Counted from the first letter of the stretch, positions 35,827 through 45,444 are shown. The stretch is DNA of 64,000 nucleotides from Muribaculaceae bacterium (GCA_009775355.1 VSPN01000003.1:21077-85076); one strand, 5' to 3'. Numbers and translations: made by a program. The notes: generated by a model not told the origin, from the letters alone.

Positions 35827-36522
35827 ATGAGGCGCCCTGTCAAGGGCGGATTGAAAGTGAAGATACATCACGAAGGAACCAACATACTCATCCTGCTTTT
35901 CATAGTGCTGGCAGTGCTCAACGTGCCGGTGTGGCTCTTCATGCCCCCGTACGTCATCCCGGCGTTTATGTCGGCGGTGTCGCTGGTTGTATATATGTTT
36001 GTGTTCAACTTCTTCAGATGTCCGAAACGCCATTACCGGGGCAAGCGCCGAAACCGCGTGGTCAGCTCGGTCGACGGCAAGGTGGTGGCCGTGGAGCGTG
36101 TGCTCGAGAGCGAATGGCTGCGGTCGGAGGCGATCATGGTGTCGGTCTTCATGTCGCCTCTCAATGTGCATGCCAATTGGTTTCCTGTTGACGGCACGGT
36201 CAATTACGTGGCCCATCACCGCGGCCGCTTCCTGTCGGCCTACCTGCCGAAGGCCAGCACCGACAATGAGCGCAGCACCGTGGGCATCACAATGAACAAT
36301 GGCCGCAGACTTGTGGTTAGACAGATAGCGGGGGCTATGGCCCGGCGCATAGTCACATATGCCTGTCCGGGCGAGCGCGCCGATATCGACGATCATCTCG
36401 GTTTCATAAAGTTCGGCTCGCGGGTCGACATCTACCTTCCGGTCGACGCGAGGATTCTCGTCAGGATCGGCGATATCACCCGGGGCGGCATGACTCCGCT
36501 CGCCATAGTGAAGCCCGGATGA
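35827..36522 (+). CDS. psd: Phosphatidylserine decarboxylase proenzyme (short type)
   Basis: 231 residues. It converts phosphatidylserine to phosphatidylethanolamine. A hydrophobic hairpin anchors the N terminus (about 20-60, ILLFIVLAVLNVPVWLFM), followed by VVSSVDGKVVAVERV, FMSPLNVHANWFPVDG and the self-cleavage motif KFGSRVD, where the serine becomes the pyruvoyl group and separates the alpha and beta chains. Short length and the GS cleavage site match the family found in Bacteroidetes. It precedes pssA, which makes its substrate. Confidence 0.95.
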   Translation: MRRPVKGGLKVKIHHEGTNILILLFIVLAVLNVPVWLFMPPYVIPAFMSAVSLVVYMFVFNFFRCPKRHYRGKRRNRVVSSVDGKVVAVERVLESEWLRSEAIMVSVFMSPLNVHANWFPVDGTVNYVAHHRGRFLSAYLPKASTDNERSTVGITMNNGRRLVVRQIAGAMARRIVTYACPGERADIDDHLGFIKFGSRVDIYLPVDARILVRIGDITRGGMTPLAIVKPG

Positions 36523-36551
36523 GCCTTGCGGTTCATGCCGGGACAGCCTTC

Positions 36552-36572
36552 CCGCCCGGGCTGAACGGGCGG
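36552..36572. repeat. Hairpin between psd and pssA
   Basis: CCGCCCG (36552-36558) pairs with CGGGCGG (36566-36572) across a 7-nt loop. No T-run, so it may tune the two messages rather than end transcription. Confidence 0.45.
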
Positions 36573-36598
36573 CATAACGTGAACACACTTATCCGGAA

Positions 36599-37306
36599 AT
36601 GAACGTGATTACCCGAAATATACCCAATGCCATAACCTGCCTCAATCTTGCGGGCGGTGTGATGGCGATACTTTGCGCCTCGCGCGGAGCCGACACTTTA
36701 TGGTGCGGCTTGTCAGCGTTCATGTGGGCCTTCATTTTCATAGGCATAGCTGCGGTGGCAGACTTTCTCGACGGTTTCGCGGCTCGTCTGCTCCATGCCT
36801 ATTCAGAACTCGGCAAGGAACTCGACTCGCTGTGCGACATGGTGAGTTTCGGAGTGGCTCCGGCGGTTATAATGCATTACAGTCTCGCTGCGGCAGGCGC
36901 ACCGGAGTGGACGACCTGGGCTGTGCTGTTGATACCGGTCTGCGGCGCTCTCAGGCTCGCCCGGTTCAATATCGACACCCGTCAGACCACATCATTCATA
37001 GGGCTTCCCATACCGGCCAACGCCCTCTTCTGGGTCGGCTACTCGTCGCTCTGCCTGCAGGGCGCGGAGTTCATGGCTGAATGGTATGTCGTGCTTGCAG
37101 CCCTGCTTGCGGTGAGTCTGCTGATGGTCTCGCCGATGCGCTTGTTCTCGCTTAAGTTCAAGACTTGGGGCTGGCGGGGCAACAGGCTCAGATGGCTTCT
37201 GATCATCACGGCTCCGGTGCTGCTGTTCTGCATGGGAATATCCGGACTTATGTGGCTCGTGATAGCCTATGTGCTCTACGGACTGTTTGACAGAGGAGAG
37301 GAATAA
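36599..37306 (+). CDS. pssA: CDP-diacylglycerol-serine O-phosphatidyltransferase
   Basis: 235 residues, polytopic membrane enzyme that makes phosphatidylserine from CDP-diacylglycerol and serine. The CDP-alcohol phosphatidyltransferase motif is complete: DFLDGFAARLL, then ELGKELDSLCDMVSFGVAP, with all four aspartates. Several membrane helices follow. Its product is the substrate of Psd encoded 76 bp upstream. Confidence 0.95.
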   Translation: MNVITRNIPNAITCLNLAGGVMAILCASRGADTLWCGLSAFMWAFIFIGIAAVADFLDGFAARLLHAYSELGKELDSLCDMVSFGVAPAVIMHYSLAAAGAPEWTTWAVLLIPVCGALRLARFNIDTRQTTSFIGLPIPANALFWVGYSSLCLQGAEFMAEWYVVLAALLAVSLLMVSPMRLFSLKFKTWGWRGNRLRWLLIITAPVLLFCMGISGLMWLVIAYVLYGLFDRGEE

Positions 37307-37327
37307 GCGAGCTTACAGTAAACTGAT

Positions 37328-37741
37328 ATGGGAGTCTTTCTAATAATTCTGCTTCTGCTGCTGATTCTATGGCCCTGGATCTCGCCCTATGTGACGAGAT
37401 GGATCCGTATGTTCATGGCCCGGAGGGCTGAAGACATGATGCGCCGCATGATGGGCATGCCCTCGCGCAAGGAAGAGCGCCGCCGCGCCCGCGCGGCTTC
37501 CGCCTCCGCCGGAAATCAGGGCGGCGCTTCGCCAGGAACGGACCGGCGTGCGCGGCGACACAGAGCGCCGCGGCAGGATGCCGCGAGCATGCTCAGAAGT
37601 GTGGCCGAAGATGTGGAATTCACCGAGATCCGCGAGTTCGGTTCCGCCCCTATAGCCGGAGCTGATGAAACTCCGCGGCACAAATATAACGAAGAGCAGG
37701 TGTCGGATGTGGAGTTCACGGAGATAAAAGACCGTCCGTGA
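37328..37741 (+). CDS. DUF4834-like membrane-anchored protein
   Basis: 137 residues. One N-terminal transmembrane helix (VFLIILLLLLILWPWISPYV), a basic linker rich in Arg/Ala (about 48-85) and two copies of a DVEFTEI motif (about 96-102 and 127-133), the pattern I associate with the Bacteroidales DUF4834 family of unknown function. It lies 21 bp after pssA, probably cotranscribed. Confidence 0.75.
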   Translation: MGVFLIILLLLLILWPWISPYVTRWIRMFMARRAEDMMRRMMGMPSRKEERRRARAASASAGNQGGASPGTDRRARRHRAPRQDAASMLRSVAEDVEFTEIREFGSAPIAGADETPRHKYNEEQVSDVEFTEIKDRP

Positions 37742-37788
37742 CTCATAGCCTCAGTAACAAACGCCGCCTGCCGTAACCTGACAAGACA

Positions 37789-38622
37789 ATGAAGACACTA
37801 TACGTCAGCGACCTTGACGGCACTCTGCTTCAGCCCGACGCGCGGCTGTCGGAGCGGACTGTCGCCCTGCTCGGCGAAGCCGTGGCGGCAGGACATCTAT
37901 TTACGGTCGCCACTGCCCGTACGCCAGCCACGGTCGCGCCGATCCTCCAGCGGGTAGACATGCGGCTTCCCGCCATAGTTATGACCGGAGCCGCCATGTG
38001 GGACACCGCCACCGGCCACTACAGCCATGTGCGGCATTTCGCGCCCGACACGGCTGCCGGACTTCTGCGCATTTACCGTGAGGCCGGTATATCGACGTTC
38101 ATATTCACTCTCTCTGACGACATGATCGACATCTACCACCTCAACGGCGACCTGCTTCCGCTGCAGCGCGCATTCATGGAGGAGCGGATGCACAGTCCCT
38201 ATAAAAGGTTTCATGTCGATCCGTCGGGAGCCGACACGCTTCCCGACACGCTTTCGGAGACGGTGCTCTTCTACACCATGCTCCCTGATGCACTGGCCCG
38301 CGAGGCATATATGCTGATAAAGGATCTGCCCGGAGTCAGAGCGCAGTATTATCACGACATATACGGTCCGGAGACGGGAATACTCGAGGCTTTTGCCGCC
38401 GGCGCCACCAAGGCCGAGGCTGTCAGGACTCTCGCGGCCGCCACCGGAGCTGACCGGACCGTATGCTTCGGCGACAATATCAACGATCTGCCCATGATGG
38501 AGGCCGCCGACCTCGCCGTGGCCGTGGGTAACGCCCTGCCCGAAGTGAAGAGGGCAGCCGACATAGTGATAGGCTGCAATACCGACGACGCCGTCGCCGC
38601 ATTCATATGCGCCGGATTATGA
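37789..38622 (+). CDS. Cof-type HAD-IIB phosphatase
   Basis: 277 residues. Motif I YVSDLDGTLLQPD, motif II VIMTGAAMWD region, and motifs III/IV in ATKAEAVRTLAAATGADRTV and CFGDNINDLPMMEAADLAVA. Cof-like enzymes remove phosphate from sugar phosphates or cofactors such as FMN; the substrate here is unknown. The end overlaps the histidine kinase start by 4 bp (ATGA). Confidence 0.88.
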   Translation: MKTLYVSDLDGTLLQPDARLSERTVALLGEAVAAGHLFTVATARTPATVAPILQRVDMRLPAIVMTGAAMWDTATGHYSHVRHFAPDTAAGLLRIYREAGISTFIFTLSDDMIDIYHLNGDLLPLQRAFMEERMHSPYKRFHVDPSGADTLPDTLSETVLFYTMLPDALAREAYMLIKDLPGVRAQYYHDIYGPETGILEAFAAGATKAEAVRTLAAATGADRTVCFGDNINDLPMMEAADLAVAVGNALPEVKRAADIVIGCNTDDAVAAFICAGL

Positions 38623-39827
38623 AGATGGAGATCCGCACAGGAAGACTGCTGCTGATAATAGTCTCGGCAATTGCCGTCATCGTGTTTCTGCTCATATCGA
38701 ACAATCTTGTCAAGGAACTTGCGCGTCAGGAGCGCGAGCGTATGGACATATGGGCCCGCGCCACAGAGCGGCTCGCAAAGGCCGACGTTGACTCGGACTT
38801 CGAGTTCCTGCTCGCCATAATATCGCAGAACAACTCGATACCTGTCATGATCAGCGACGCCGACTTTAATATCTCGGAATTCCGCAACTATTCGCTTCCC
38901 GACAAGACCGACGCCGACAAGTCAGTATACGACGAGCTCACTCCGCGCAACAAGGAATATCTGACAAAGCGTCTCAAGAGCATCGGCGGCGACACACCCC
39001 TGGCCGAGATGGTGAAGAAAAACAACCACTTCATCGAGGTCGAGCTTTTCGACGGCGTCAGCCAGTATATATATTATGAAGACTCGACCCTGCTCAGAAG
39101 CCTGAGTCTATATCCCTACGTGCAGCTTGTAGTGATGGTCATCCTCGCCATGATACTCTACATGGCCGTGGTCAACACCAAACGGGCCGAGCAGAACCGT
39201 GTGTGGGTCGGCCTGTCGAAAGAGACTGCCCATCAGCTCGGCACTCCGATCTCGTCACTCATGGCATGGGTGGAATATCTTCAGGCCACCGGTGTCGAGC
39301 CGGAAATTACCGGCGAACTCGACAAGGATGTGAAGCGGCTGTCGACCATAGCCGACCGCTTCTCGAAAATCGGATCGCAGCCCGACATGGAGCTTGAATA
39401 TCTCAACGATACCGTAAGGACATCGCTCGACTACATGCGGAGCCGTATCTCCGACCGCGTGCGCATAACCATGCACCTCTCCGACGACGACCACGGCGTG
39501 CGCCTGTCGCGGTCGCTCTTCGAGTGGGTCATGGAGAACCTCACAAAAAACGCCGTCGACGCCATGCAGGGGGAGGGGAGCATTGACATAACCACGGGTT
39601 CCGACAGGTCTTGCGTGTGGATCGAGGTCCGCGACACCGGCAAAGGCATAGCCCGCAAGAACTTCAAGACAGTCTTCAATCCGGGCTACACCACCAAGAA
39701 ACGTGGCTGGGGACTCGGGCTGACGCTCGTAAAGCGTATCGTTGAAGACTATCACGGAGGCCGAATCTTCGTCAAGGAGTCAGAACCCGGTGTCGGCACT
39801 ACATTCCGCATCGAGTTTCCTGTATGA
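38619..39827 (+). CDS. Membrane sensor histidine kinase
   Basis: 402 residues from the ATG that overlaps the HAD stop. Two transmembrane helices (about 7-29 LLLIIVSAIAVIVFLLISN and about 167-189 VQLVVMVILAMILYMAVV) flank an extracytoplasmic sensor of about 135 residues. Then a HisKA box with KETAHQLGTPISSLMAWVEY (phosphoacceptor His) and an HATPase domain with N-box ENLTKNAVDAM, G1 DTGKGI and G2 GWGLGLTLVKRI. No response regulator is nearby, so its partner must be elsewhere. The stimulus is unknown. Confidence 0.92.
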   Translation: MKMEIRTGRLLLIIVSAIAVIVFLLISNNLVKELARQERERMDIWARATERLAKADVDSDFEFLLAIISQNNSIPVMISDADFNISEFRNYSLPDKTDADKSVYDELTPRNKEYLTKRLKSIGGDTPLAEMVKKNNHFIEVELFDGVSQYIYYEDSTLLRSLSLYPYVQLVVMVILAMILYMAVVNTKRAEQNRVWVGLSKETAHQLGTPISSLMAWVEYLQATGVEPEITGELDKDVKRLSTIADRFSKIGSQPDMELEYLNDTVRTSLDYMRSRISDRVRITMHLSDDDHGVRLSRSLFEWVMENLTKNAVDAMQGEGSIDITTGSDRSCVWIEVRDTGKGIARKNFKTVFNPGYTTKKRGWGLGLTLVKRIVEDYHGGRIFVKESEPGVGTTFRIEFPV

Positions 39828-39911
39828 ATGGCGGCGCACCACCGTTTTTTTCCGCATTTCGAAGTTTATATATGGTGGAGAGCCGCGTGACTTTCGAATA
39901 GTTGGAAAAAT

Positions 39912-39943
39912 TTTGTCAACGTGGGTAAAAAATGCTAATTTTG
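39912..39943 (+). promoter_or_regulatory. Consensus promoter of pheT
   Basis: TTTG (39912-39915), 20-bp spacer, TAATTTTG (39936-39943), then CAAT and the ATG. The 4-nt distance predicts a leaderless message. Confidence 0.8.
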
Positions 39944-39947
39944 CAAT

Positions 39948-42434
39948 ATGAATATCTCGTACAAATGGCTTAGACGCTATATAGGCTTCGAACTAAATCC
40001 TAAAGAGTTGGCCGCCGTCCTGACATCGGTGGGCCTGGAGTGTGACACAGTCACCGAAGTGGAGAGCATACGCGGAGGACTCCGCGGAGTCGTGATCGGA
40101 AAGGTGCTCACCTGTGTGGATCATCCCGATTCCGACCATCTGCATGTCACCACCGTCGATCTCGGAGGCGAGTCGCCGGAGCAGATCGTGTGCGGTGCTC
40201 CCAATGTGGCTGCCGGCCAGACAGTGGTCGTGGCCACTGTCGGCACGACGCTTTACGACGGTGACAAGGAAATCAAGATAAAAAAGTCGAAGATACGCGG
40301 AGTCGAGTCGATGGGCATGATATGCGCCGAGGATGAACTCGGCCTCGGAGCATCGCACGACGGCATCATTGTCATCAGCGAGGATGTGCGCCCCGGCACC
40401 CCCGCCGCCGAATATTTCAATGTCGAGAGTGACTACTGTCTTGAGGTGGAGCTGACGCCCAACCGCGTCGACGCCGCAAGCCATTACGGTGTGGCACGCG
40501 ACCTGAAGGCGAAGATATACTGCGATGAGGCGATGCGCGGCAGCGGCGCGGAGGCACCGGTGATCTCAATACCCGACACGTCGGCGTTCACTTCGGACCG
40601 TCCCGACGGTGCCGTGAGTGTCACGGTCGAGGACCGTCAGGGATGTCCCCGTTACTCGGGCGTGACAATTCGCGGAGTCGAGGTCAGGGAATCGCCCGAA
40701 TGGCTCAAATCGCTGCTCGTCAGCGTCGGCCAGCGTCCCATCAACAATATAGTCGATATCACCAACTTCGTGCTTCTCGGCATCGGTCAGCCCCTGCATT
40801 GCTTCGACCTTGACAAGGTGGCCGGCGAGGAGATACATGTCCGCACATGTCCGGAAGGAACGCGGTTCACCACGCTCGACGGAGTGGAGCGCACACTCTC
40901 GGAAGCGGATCTCATGATCTGCGACGCAGAGAAGCCGATGTGCATCGCCGGCGTGTTCGGCGGCATGGATTCGGGCGTCACCGAGTCGACAAAATCGGTG
41001 TTTATCGAAAGCGCGTGGTTCAACCCCACGCGTGTCAGACGCACCGCGCGGCGTCACGGACTCTCGACCGACGCATCGTTCCGTTACGAACGCGGCACCG
41101 ACCCCTCGGTCACTGTCTATGCGGCACGCCTCGCCGCAGTGCTGATCCGCGAACTCGCCGGAGGCGAGATCTGCGGAGACGTAGACGACATTTACCCCGA
41201 CCCTGTCGCCCCGGCCGAATTCGATTTCTCGCTCGGTTACTGCTTCCGCCTTATCGGGAAGGAGCTTCCCCGCGACCTTGTGACCGGAATTCTCCGCTCG
41301 CTCGATATCGATGTTACGCCGACAGCCGATCCTGACGTGCTGCGTCTGACGGTGCCCACTTACCGTGTCGATGTGACACGCCCCTGCGATGTGGTCGAAG
41401 AGATCCTTCGCATATACGGCTACAACAATGTCGAGGTCGGCGACGAAGCCCGCGTCTCTCTGTCGCAGCGCACCGATGTCGATTTCTCATACGATCTCCG
41501 ACAGCTTGTCTCGGCGCAGCTCACAGGTCAGGGATACTGCGAGATACTCAACAATTCTCTCACGTCGCAGGCATACTACGCTGAGTCAGAGAAATATCCT
41601 CTGCAGTCATGCGTGACTCTGATGAATCCTCTGAGCGGCGACCTGTCGGTGATGCGCCAGACCCTGCTTTACGGCGGTCTTGAGACGATATCGCACAACG
41701 TCAACCGCCGTTCGGCCGATCTGCGCCTTTATGAGTTCGGCAACATCTATTTCCGCGACCCGGCCAAAGAATCTACGTCCGACCGTCCTCTCGCACCCTA
41801 CAGTGAGTGCCCGGTGCTCGGACTGTGGCTGACCGGCGCGGCTGTTCCCGCATCATGGAATGCCAAGGCCGCCGAATCTTCCGTCTACGACCTCAAGGCT
41901 GTGGTCGAGAATATATTCCGTCGTCTCGGAGTCGAGCCTGCCGCCGTGCGCCAGACTCAGGGCAGCGACGAGATATACTCGGCACGCCTCGACATGGAGT
42001 CGCGCTCCGGAAAGCATATAGCCTCGCTCGGTGTGATAAGGCGCGCCACACTCGCCAGATTCGACATAGATCAGGATGTGTACTATGCAGAGATCGAATG
42101 GGACGCCCTTTACCGGCTTGTGGCTAAAAACCGGGTGACGTTCACCGATATTCCCCGGACGCAGCCAGTGGAGCGCGATCTCGCGCTGCTTGTAGACAAG
42201 AACGTGCTTTTCGTTGATATCGAGCAGGCCATACGCGCTTCCGAGCGCAAACTGCTCGGAAGCGTGCGCCTCTTTGATGTCTACGAAGGCAAGAACCTGC
42301 CCGAGGGCAAGAAGAGCTACGCCGTGTCGATTCAGTTGCAGGATAACGAGAAGACACTCAACGACAAGCAGATCGAGGCCGTCATGGCTAAAATCATCAA
42401 GGCTGTCAAGGCTCTCGGCGCAGAGCTCCGGTGA
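39948..42434 (+). CDS. pheT: Phenylalanine-tRNA ligase beta subunit
   Basis: 828 residues, full length. Domains: N-terminal core with a tRNA-binding OB fold (VIGKVLTCVDHPDSDHLHV), B3/B4 editing domain (RPINNIVDITNFVLLGIGQP), B5 domain (LPRDLVTGILRSLDIDV region), the catalytic-like core and a C-terminal ferredoxin-type anticodon-binding domain (FTDIPRTQPVERDLALLVD). It charges tRNA-Phe together with PheS, which is not in this window; in Bacteroidales the two genes are commonly unlinked. A 59-bp gap separates it from yebC. Confidence 0.97.
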   Translation: MNISYKWLRRYIGFELNPKELAAVLTSVGLECDTVTEVESIRGGLRGVVIGKVLTCVDHPDSDHLHVTTVDLGGESPEQIVCGAPNVAAGQTVVVATVGTTLYDGDKEIKIKKSKIRGVESMGMICAEDELGLGASHDGIIVISEDVRPGTPAAEYFNVESDYCLEVELTPNRVDAASHYGVARDLKAKIYCDEAMRGSGAEAPVISIPDTSAFTSDRPDGAVSVTVEDRQGCPRYSGVTIRGVEVRESPEWLKSLLVSVGQRPINNIVDITNFVLLGIGQPLHCFDLDKVAGEEIHVRTCPEGTRFTTLDGVERTLSEADLMICDAEKPMCIAGVFGGMDSGVTESTKSVFIESAWFNPTRVRRTARRHGLSTDASFRYERGTDPSVTVYAARLAAVLIRELAGGEICGDVDDIYPDPVAPAEFDFSLGYCFRLIGKELPRDLVTGILRSLDIDVTPTADPDVLRLTVPTYRVDVTRPCDVVEEILRIYGYNNVEVGDEARVSLSQRTDVDFSYDLRQLVSAQLTGQGYCEILNNSLTSQAYYAESEKYPLQSCVTLMNPLSGDLSVMRQTLLYGGLETISHNVNRRSADLRLYEFGNIYFRDPAKESTSDRPLAPYSECPVLGLWLTGAAVPASWNAKAAESSVYDLKAVVENIFRRLGVEPAAVRQTQGSDEIYSARLDMESRSGKHIASLGVIRRATLARFDIDQDVYYAEIEWDALYRLVAKNRVTFTDIPRTQPVERDLALLVDKNVLFVDIEQAIRASERKLLGSVRLFDVYEGKNLPEGKKSYAVSIQLQDNEKTLNDKQIEAVMAKIIKAVKALGAELR

Positions 42435-42493
42435 TCCTGGCGTGCGCGAATTTACAGAAGAATCAACATTATACATAGATATAGATATTACAA

Positions 42494-43213
42494 ATGGGAA
42501 GAGCATTTGAATACCGCAAGGCCCGCAAGCTCAAGCGTTGGGGCAATATGAGCCGTACGTTCACACGTATCGGCAAGGAGATCACGATAGCCGCCAAGGC
42601 CGGCGGACCGGATCCTGACACAAACCCGCGTCTGCGTGCGCTCATGCAGAACGCCAAGGCCGCCAACATGCCGAAAGACACTGTAGAGCGTGCCATCAAG
42701 AAAGCTACCGAAAAAGACGCGAGCGATTACAAGGAGATCGTATACGAAGGATACGGCCCCCACGGAATCGCCATAGTTGTCGAGACTGCCACTGACAATA
42801 ACCAGCGCACAGTCGCCAACGTGCGCAGCTACTTCAACAAACATGGCGGATCGCTCGGCACCCAGGGCTCGCTGTCGTTCCTGTTCGACCACAAGAGTGT
42901 TTTTCATGTGAAACCCTCGGATGCTGCGTCGCTCGAGGAGTTCGAACTCGACCTTATGGACTACGAGGCCGAGCTTGAAGCCGATCCGGAGGCTGAAGAC
43001 TGGCTAATATATGGCGCGTTCGACCAGTTCTCGAATATACAGAAATTTCTCGAGGACAAGGGCCTTGAGATCGTGTCGTCGGAATTCGAGCGCATCCCCA
43101 CCGACTACAAGGATGTGACAGCCGAGCAGCGCGAGGCCATAGAGAAACTTCTCGACAAGTTCGAGGAGGATGATGACGTGCAGAATGTATTCCACAACAT
43201 GAAAGAAGAGTAA
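42494..43213 (+). CDS. yebC: YebC/PmpR-family protein (TACO1-like)
   Basis: 239 residues starting with the family hallmark MGRAFEYRKARKLKRWGNMS and continuing with FTRIGKEITIAAKAGG, NPRLRALMQNAKAANMPKDT, GYGPHGIAIVVETATDN and KHGGSLGTQGSLSFLFDHKS. Members are DNA-binding regulators or assist ribosomes at difficult (proline-rich) stretches. Located after pheT and ending at a strong terminator. Confidence 0.95.
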   Translation: MGRAFEYRKARKLKRWGNMSRTFTRIGKEITIAAKAGGPDPDTNPRLRALMQNAKAANMPKDTVERAIKKATEKDASDYKEIVYEGYGPHGIAIVVETATDNNQRTVANVRSYFNKHGGSLGTQGSLSFLFDHKSVFHVKPSDAASLEEFELDLMDYEAELEADPEAEDWLIYGAFDQFSNIQKFLEDKGLEIVSSEFERIPTDYKDVTAEQREAIEKLLDKFEEDDDVQNVFHNMKEE

Positions 43214-43260
43214 GACTCGGCTTGCCGCGCGGTGAACGCGTATATGCGGCCGGAATATAA

Positions 43261-43291
43261 GAAGGGGCGGTTCCGTCGGAACCGCCCCTTC
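43261..43291. terminator. 14-bp-stem terminator between converging genes
   Basis: Arms 43261-43274 (GAAGGGGCGGTTCC) and 43278-43291 pair perfectly around GTC. It serves yebC on plus and the secreted protein on minus. Confidence 0.75.
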
Positions 43292-43310
43292 TGTATGATG
43301 TCTTGTTCGG

Positions 43311-45029
43311 TCAGAACATAGCTTTTACGGTCTTCACACCGTTGACGGAGGTCACCTTGATGATGTATGCGCCCGATGCGAGTCCGGTCTCGATGACATC
43401 GGCTGCGGCGGCATTGAACATCACGCGGCCGTCGGCGTCAAATACGGTCACAGTGTCGGCCTCGCCCTCGATGGCTATACGTCCGCCTTTGAATACAGAT
43501 ACCTTCAGGCTGTCGGAGGCATCGTCGGCCACACCCTCGACCCCGGCATGGCTTCCGGGCAATACATAGCTGTAAATGTTGACAGGTACGGTCTCATCCC
43601 AGACGTTTGCGACAGCCGTAGCCAGGACCTTGAGATCAGGAGTCACATGAGGCGTGCCCGTGAATTCCACGTCGTGCACGGGAATCCAGCTGCCTGACTC
43701 ATAATCGTACATCTCTATGTCGCGGATCATGTTCTCTTTGATCCATGCGGCAGTCTCGGGAGCGTATTCCTGATAATACCCGTAAAGAGAAACGGGCTCG
43801 GTGGCGCCGGGCTTATAGACCATGGCCTTGCGGGGCACAGTCTCGCTTTCGGTCCAGCCGAATATCGTGCCGTCGGCGGCAAGAGAGGAGATCACGATGT
43901 TCTCGTGCGGCTTGATGTCGTACTTTCCGGTCTCAAGATCGATCGTGATCGGGGTGTAAGACGACGAAATTCCTGTCCAGTTTGACGGATCTTCATATCT
44001 GATGGAAGTCGTAGACACCACGCTCTTGTTGTCGGCAGAGAGATAGAGGTTGTTCATCATGACCGGCACACCTTCTTCGAAGCACTGCATAAGCACGGCG
44101 TTGTATGCCATGAACTTGTCGTTCCATGAAGCGAATGCCGTCTCCCAGGCAGCGTAAGCGGCAGCATAAGCGGCCTTTTCTTCATCAGAAGCAAAGTCTT
44201 CATACTTCGGATATGTGCTGTTGTCCCCGGATCCCTCGTTTGTCCATTCCTCGACAGCCACGTCATATGCTGCTTTCTCCTCGTCGGTCATGAAATCGGT
44301 CCACTGCGGGGTCTCGGGGGCATCCCCGGGAACCTCGGGGAAAACAAGGTCATTGGGATTGCACAGTTTGTTGAGCGATGCGTTGTAGCTCCATTTCCCG
44401 CTGTTGTCGCGTGTATAATATATCACGCTTGTCATGCTTCCCGAATAGTCCACGACCTGACCTATGACGAGATTGCCGTCGGCTCTCGGCGTGAAGGCTG
44501 TCACATACTGGGGCACACGGCCGGAGAAGTCTTTTTCAGGATAAGGAAGCAGCTGGCATTCGCCGTAGGTGCCGTCGGTGTTGCGCGACCATGCGGCGGG
44601 AACCTGCATGGGTGTGTCGGTGTCATCGATCGACATCTTTGCCATGCCGACCATACCCACGATCAGAGAGCCGTCGGGGGTGACGCCCTGTGCGTAGCTG
44701 TCGAATTGGGGATTGGGTACATCAAGCTGGATCCATTGGCCATCTTTGAGATATGCGGCTCCCAGAGCAGTGGCTCCCACAAGCATTCCGTCAGTAGTGA
44801 AGCAGCCACCCTGGCCTGCGACAAAGCCGTTGTTTTCCTCGCCTATATATTCGGTGAGGTTGCCTGTGGCGATGTCGATGAGGGTCAGTGTCCCCATGTT
44901 CTCGCTGTAGGCGGTCTTTCCGTCAGATGAAATCCCTAAGATCTGAAGATTCTCATAGATCGCAGGAATGTCAGCCGATGCTGATGCGGCGACGATGGCC
45001 GCTGCACCAAGAAGTAAAGTTTTCTTCAT
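43311..45029 (-). CDS. Secreted beta-propeller-like protein with sorting-type C terminus
   Basis: 572 residues. A signal peptide (about 1-19, ending ASASADI), blocks with repeated short strand patterns (ILGISSDGKTAYSENMGTLT, GVTPDGSLIVGMVGM) suggestive of a beta-propeller, and an acidic Ala-rich helical insert (about 240-310) carrying two similar segments, FMTDEEKAAYDVAVEEW and FASDEEKAAYAAAYAAW. The C terminus (VTVFDADGRVMFNA, then LASGAYIIKVTSVNGVKTVK) resembles type IX secretion type A sorting domains. No function recognised. It has its own strong promoter and a terminator shared with yebC. Confidence 0.8.
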   Translation of the reverse strand: MKKTLLLGAAAIVAASASADIPAIYENLQILGISSDGKTAYSENMGTLTLIDIATGNLTEYIGEENNGFVAGQGGCFTTDGMLVGATALGAAYLKDGQWIQLDVPNPQFDSYAQGVTPDGSLIVGMVGMAKMSIDDTDTPMQVPAAWSRNTDGTYGECQLLPYPEKDFSGRVPQYVTAFTPRADGNLVIGQVVDYSGSMTSVIYYTRDNSGKWSYNASLNKLCNPNDLVFPEVPGDAPETPQWTDFMTDEEKAAYDVAVEEWTNEGSGDNSTYPKYEDFASDEEKAAYAAAYAAWETAFASWNDKFMAYNAVLMQCFEEGVPVMMNNLYLSADNKSVVSTTSIRYEDPSNWTGISSSYTPITIDLETGKYDIKPHENIVISSLAADGTIFGWTESETVPRKAMVYKPGATEPVSLYGYYQEYAPETAAWIKENMIRDIEMYDYESGSWIPVHDVEFTGTPHVTPDLKVLATAVANVWDETVPVNIYSYVLPGSHAGVEGVADDASDSLKVSVFKGGRIAIEGEADTVTVFDADGRVMFNAAAADVIETGLASGAYIIKVTSVNGVKTVKAMF

Positions 45030-45129
45030 AGATGTTGGTTTTTATTGTTGAAGTTTTTTTGTTGCAGGTATGTTGTCTGTATGAAACCGGTATGTGGTCG
45101 TGTTCTGACTGCTGTTGCCTTTGACGGCT

Positions 45130-45161
45130 CAAAATTAGAGAAAAATAAATTAAATATCAAA
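45130..45161 (-). promoter_or_regulatory. Consensus promoter of the secreted protein
   Basis: On minus: TTTG (45158-45161), 20-bp spacer, TAATTTTG (45130-45137). The leader would be about 97 nt. Confidence 0.75.
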
Positions 45162-45354
45162 ATTTTATTAAAAATCGAACTTAAAAGATGTTGTAAAACA
45201 TATATTTGGGTAAAAATTTTAGCCGGAGGTCATGTTTGCGGAGGCATATTGGTCTGGTTTCGTCGCGACGGCTGTATTTGCCGAAACTATCGGATGAATG
45301 CACGGATAGTGCCATAAATGCACAGTGCCTTAGGGTTCTTGCGTGACAGTCGCG

Positions 45355-45390
45355 TATGTGTTGAAATAAAAATATGTGTTGAAATAAAAA
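45355..45390. repeat. 18-bp perfect tandem duplication
   Basis: TATGTGTTGAAATAAAAA occurs twice head to tail (45355-45372, 45373-45390) in the AT-rich gap between the secreted-protein promoter and the tRNA-Arg promoter. No gene is seen in 45162-45444. Confidence 0.9.
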
Positions 45391-45444
45391 GAAGACAATT
45401 TCTCAAAAAACGGAGGATAAGTTGTCGGGACAAGTTTTTTTTAT

